NCBI GenBank assembly: GCA_958296385.1
Contig: OY282494.1
Span: 3,058,981 to 3,122,980, forward strand
Direction of reading: 5' to 3'
DNA: 64,000 nt
Source: an uncultured Dehalococcoidia bacterium
GTDB taxonomy: Bacteria; Chloroflexota; Dehalococcoidia; Lucifugimonadales; UBA3495
In this document: positions 61,587 to 64,000 of the stretch, in pieces
Numbering within the stretch: position 1 is the stretch's first letter
Layout of the letters: each line of letters begins with the position of its first letter
The notes under the pieces: model-generated
Told to the model about the DNA's origin: nothing
The model's input: the letters and a program-made list of their open reading frames with translations, nothing else
The model's database searches: none
Program-made: the position numbers and the translations under genes

Positions 61587-62705
61587 TTAACCCTGCCCGT
61601 TCTGCCCCGGACGGACGATGCTGGCCGATGCCACCTCCGGGTCGGCGATGAACGCCTCCACCATGTCGTGAGCCTGCGCGTCGGTGAACTGGATTGGCGG
61701 GCTTTTCATAAAGTAGGCCGACGGCCCGAACACCGCCCCCCCCTGGCCATGGTCCATCGCCAGCTTGGCGCACCGGATGGCGTCCACCACCACCCCGGCC
61801 GAGTTGGGGCTGTCCCAAACCTCCAGTTTCACTTCCAGCTTGACCGGCGCCCCGCCGAACACTTTGCCGTCAATGTGGATGTAACACCACTTGCGGTCTT
61901 GCAGCCACGGCACGTGGTCGCTTGGCCCGATGTGCACCGCGTCCGCATCCGGCTCGTCGTCCATCTGGCTGGTTACCGAGCCGGTCTTGGAGATTTTCTT
62001 GCTGACCAGTCGCTCCCGCTCCAGCATATTCAGAAAGTCGGTGTTGCCGCCAAAGTTCAGCTGATAGGTGTTGTCAATCTCCGCCCCCCGGTTCTCCATC
62101 AGACGCGTCAGCACCCGGTGCACGATGGTTGCGCCCACCTGCGACTTGATGTCGTCCCCGATGATTGGCACGCCCCGTTCCTCAAAACGCCCCCGCCAGT
62201 AATCCTCTCTGGCGATGAACACCGGGATGCAGTTAATCATCCCGCAGCGCGCGTCCAGTATCTGCTCCACGTACCACTTGGTCGCCATCTCGCTGCCCAC
62301 CGGCAGATAGTTGATTACCACGTCCACTTCCCGCTCTCTCAGGATGCCGGAGATGTCGGCGGTGCTGTGCGGCGACTTCACCACCAGCTCGGACACGTAC
62401 CGCCCGATGCCGTCGTGCGTCATCCCCCGCTCCACCGGCACGCCCAGATGCGGCACGTCGGCAAACTTGATGGTGTTGTTCGGCTCCGTAAAGATGGCCT
62501 GCGACAGGTCTTTGCCCACCTTGTTCTGGTCCACGTCAAACGCGGCCACCACGTTAATATCCTCAATCCGGTAGCCGCCAATGCGGTTGTGCATGACGCC
62601 GGGGATGATTTCGTCGTCGGGCACCTCAACGTACTTGTGAATACCCTGCACCAGCGACGAAGCGCAGTTGCCCACACCAATGATGGCAACATTAATCTTG
62701 CCCAA
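61587..62705 (-). CDS. ino1: Inositol-3-phosphate synthase
   Basis: The 372-residue enzyme converts glucose 6-phosphate to 1D-myo-inositol 3-phosphate with [21 protein letters not shown] is the NAD motif, [18 protein letters not shown] and [12 protein letters not shown] are signature blocks, and [23 protein letters not shown] lies near the C-terminus. The start is TTG 62705, which has GAGGAG 6 nt upstream; no in-frame ATG has one. It is first in the inositol lipid operon. Confidence 0.93.
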   Translation of the reverse strand: MGKINVAIIGVGNCASSLVQGIHKYVEVPDDEIIPGVMHNRIGGYRIEDINVVAAFDVDQNKVGKDLSQAIFTEPNNTIKFADVPHLGVPVERGMTHDGIGRYVSELVVKSPHSTADISGILREREVDVVINYLPVGSEMATKWYVEQILDARCGMINCIPVFIAREDYWRGRFEERGVPIIGDDIKSQVGATIVHRVLTRLMENRGAEIDNTYQLNFGGNTDFLNMLERERLVSKKISKTGSVTSQMDDEPDADAVHIGPSDHVPWLQDRKWCYIHIDGKVFGGAPVKLEVKLEVWDSPNSAGVVVDAIRCAKLAMDHGQGGAVFGPSAYFMKSPPIQFTDAQAHDMVEAFIADPEVASASIVRPGQNGQG

Positions 62706-63075
62706 TTTTGTACTCCTCAAGCCCCGGCTACGCCGGAGGGAAACCCTCCCCACGCCGCCGGCATAATGTTCCGCCGGGTAAAACCCGCAACTAGTCTAAC
62801 ACAACCCCGCCAACGCTTTCCGGGCCCGGCTGGTAAATCCCCGCCCTTTCTGCGCACCCCTACTACCATTCCGAGCGCACCCCTCTACCCCCAATGTCAT
62901 TCTGAGCGCAGCGAAGAATCTCGATAGCGTAGCAACGGCGTTACCCCCAAAGTGTGCGCTGCCCCGTCGAGATTCTTCGCTGCGCTCAGAATGACATTAG
63001 GGGGACGGAATGACATTGAGGGTAAGGAATGACATTGGGGAATGGCAGATTGGCCGGGCCGGCGGCAGCGCCCGT
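62706..63075. other. 370-bp gene-free stretch with repeat copy 3
   Basis: The stretch contains the leader of ino1, the palindromic repeat at 62893-62998, and two more lone copies of its terminal word GGAATGACATTG at 63007-63040. I see no gene. Confidence 0.6.
62893..62998. repeat. Palindromic dispersed repeat, copy 3
   Basis: This 106-bp element shares both arms and most of the central loop with copies 1 and 2; it has the same orientation as copy 2. Lone end fragments follow at 63007-63040. Confidence 0.92.
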
Positions 63076-63753
63076 TCACTCCGCAAAAAAACGGAATATC
63101 GCCGTTTCGTCGTCGTGCCGGAACCGCCCCCCCCGGAAGCGGATGTCCCGCCCCTGCTCAATGTGCTCGTTCACCAGCGCTTTCACCCGCTGGCTGGCCG
63201 ACTCCGCATCATCCGCACTGCGCACAATGTCCATCAGCTCCTCCCCCAGCAGGTTGTCGCTCACCCCGTCGGTGCAGCACACCAGCCGGTCGGCGGCCGA
63301 CAAGTCCAGCGTCGTCTGAAACACTTGCAGCGTAGCCTCGGCCCCGATGGCTTTGGACACGCCCAGACGAATCAACCCGCCCCGCCGTCCGCTGTACTGT
63401 TCGTAAGCGTCGGGCCGGATGACGAATATCGGGCTGTCCCCGGCGCTGACGATGTGCAGCTTGCCATCCAGATACAGCGCCGCCGATGCGGTAGTCAGCA
63501 GAAACCGCCCGCCGCCCACCTGGTAAAAATCGGCGTTCTGGTCGTCAAGGATTGCTACGATGTCCTCCGGCCCCTTGATGTCGGCCTGATTCAGTGCGTC
63601 GGCAACCGACGTGCTCGCCTCGTTGCCCCCGTGATTGGTAACCCCGTCCAGCACCACGTCCAGAAAATTGCCCCCGCCCAGGTCGCGGATTACAAAGCTG
63701 TCCTCGCCGTGGGCCGTGTTGTCGTGCAGAGTAGCTACGGAACTGGTCTGCAT
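63076..63753 (-). CDS. PP2C-family protein phosphatase
   Basis: The 225-residue protein has the PPM/PP2C metal-binding pattern: HGEDSFVIRD (about 15), DGVTNHGG (about 36), SAGDSPIFV (about 102), CCTDGVSDNL (about 159) and HDDETAIFRF (about 214). It dephosphorylates Ser/Thr in signalling with Ser/Thr kinases. No kinase gene is in the window. The start may instead be the upstream ATG at 63763 in the other frame, which I do not support. Confidence 0.92.
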   Translation of the reverse strand: MQTSSVATLHDNTAHGEDSFVIRDLGGGNFLDVVLDGVTNHGGNEASTSVADALNQADIKGPEDIVAILDDQNADFYQVGGGRFLLTTASAALYLDGKLHIVSAGDSPIFVIRPDAYEQYSGRRGGLIRLGVSKAIGAEATLQVFQTTLDLSAADRLVCCTDGVSDNLLGEELMDIVRSADDAESASQRVKALVNEHIEQGRDIRFRGGRFRHDDETAIFRFFAE

Positions 63754-63796
63754 TATTCGTCATCCCCCCGTCAAAATGTTCAATTCGTATCAGCGT

Positions 63797-64000
63797 TCAG
63801 CCGGACAAGCCGGCAAGCTCAGCGTCCGCGTCAAACTGATAGCGCGTCCAGTGCTCCTCTTTGAGCCGTCCCAGCGCCCCGCGCCACGCCGCCAGCGCCG
63901 CCTCCCGCCCGGCCATATTGCCGTTGCGAATGTTAATAAGATGCAGACATTCCTGCAAGTCCCGCCCAAATTCGGCCACCCCGCCGTAATCCCGCCGCCT
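63797..64000 (-). CDS. 3' end of a gene that continues beyond the window
   Basis: The frame stays open to the right edge, giving at least 67 residues. The visible part (LQECLHLINIRNGNMAGREAALAAWRGALGRLKEEHWTRYQF) is a helical, Arg/Ala-rich stretch. It lies 44 nt upstream of the PP2C gene on the same strand. I cannot name a family from this piece. Confidence 0.5.
   Translation of the reverse strand, partial: RRRDYGGVAEFGRDLQECLHLINIRNGNMAGREAALAAWRGALGRLKEEHWTRYQFDADAELAGLSG

Overview
The window is a GC-rich bacterial chromosome segment with compact operons, Shine-Dalgarno-led and apparently leaderless genes, and no rRNA. The gene content suggests a Chloroflexota-type bacterium (SAR202/Dehalococcoidia or a relative). 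It combines CaiB-type CoA transferase, thiolase, GMC, SDR and flavoprotein genes, OFA-type MFS transporters, several Uma2 nucleases, myo-inositol lipid genes and UGA-containing selenoprotein genes. This placement is an inference; nothing here fixes the taxonomy.

Layout. 0-4.2 kb: MscS channel, then a TcuA-like flavoprotein followed by a GrdB-like selenoprotein whose reading frame crosses an in-frame TGA. 4.2-10.2 kb: an HK97-type capsid module (prohead protease, capsid, connector, tail tube, tail protein) lying between two oppositely oriented copies of a ~106-bp palindromic repeat. 10.2-22.8 kb: CvpA-like membrane proteins, cmk, plsC-like, NYN nuclease, dapA, tRNA-Ser, a tandemly duplicated coiled-coil/nuclease-like gene, small zinc-finger and winged-helix genes, two Uma2 genes and two MFS transporters. 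23.0-26.1 kb: zinc ribbon protein, terminase large subunit and HK97 portal, the packaging half that the first phage module lacks. 26.1-26.7 kb: a second selenoprotein (UGSC family), again with in-frame TGA. 26.9-31.6 kb: a visibly AT-richer HerA-NurA-DNA methyltransferase operon. 31.9-40.4 kb: a conserved enzyme of unknown function, a HEPN-like gene pair and catabolic oxidoreductases. 40.6-45.5 kb: tRNA-Ala, a membrane protein, a cystathionine gamma-synthase family enzyme and the ATP-grasp/transglutaminase/alpha-E cluster. 45.7-51.7 kb: a single-chain restriction-modification enzyme with a C-terminal extra domain, overlapped by its probable partner gene. 51.9-58.5 kb: a small monocistronic gene, a glutaredoxin-thioredoxin reductase fusion, duplicated sulfatase-like membrane proteins, a YIDPGA small membrane protein and a NoeA-like methyltransferase. 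58.5-64 kb: CoA transferase, an inositol phospholipid operon (ino1, GT4 mannosyltransferase-like, CDP-alcohol phosphatidyltransferase), a PP2C phosphatase and a partial gene.

The main points of interest are the two independent selenoprotein genes that ORF callers would split, the split host-like capsid/packaging genes that could be a gene-transfer-agent-like or domesticated system, and two defence loci (HerA-NurA-methylase, and the restriction enzyme fusion with its overlapping partner). The selenoproteins imply that Sec machinery is encoded elsewhere in this genome.
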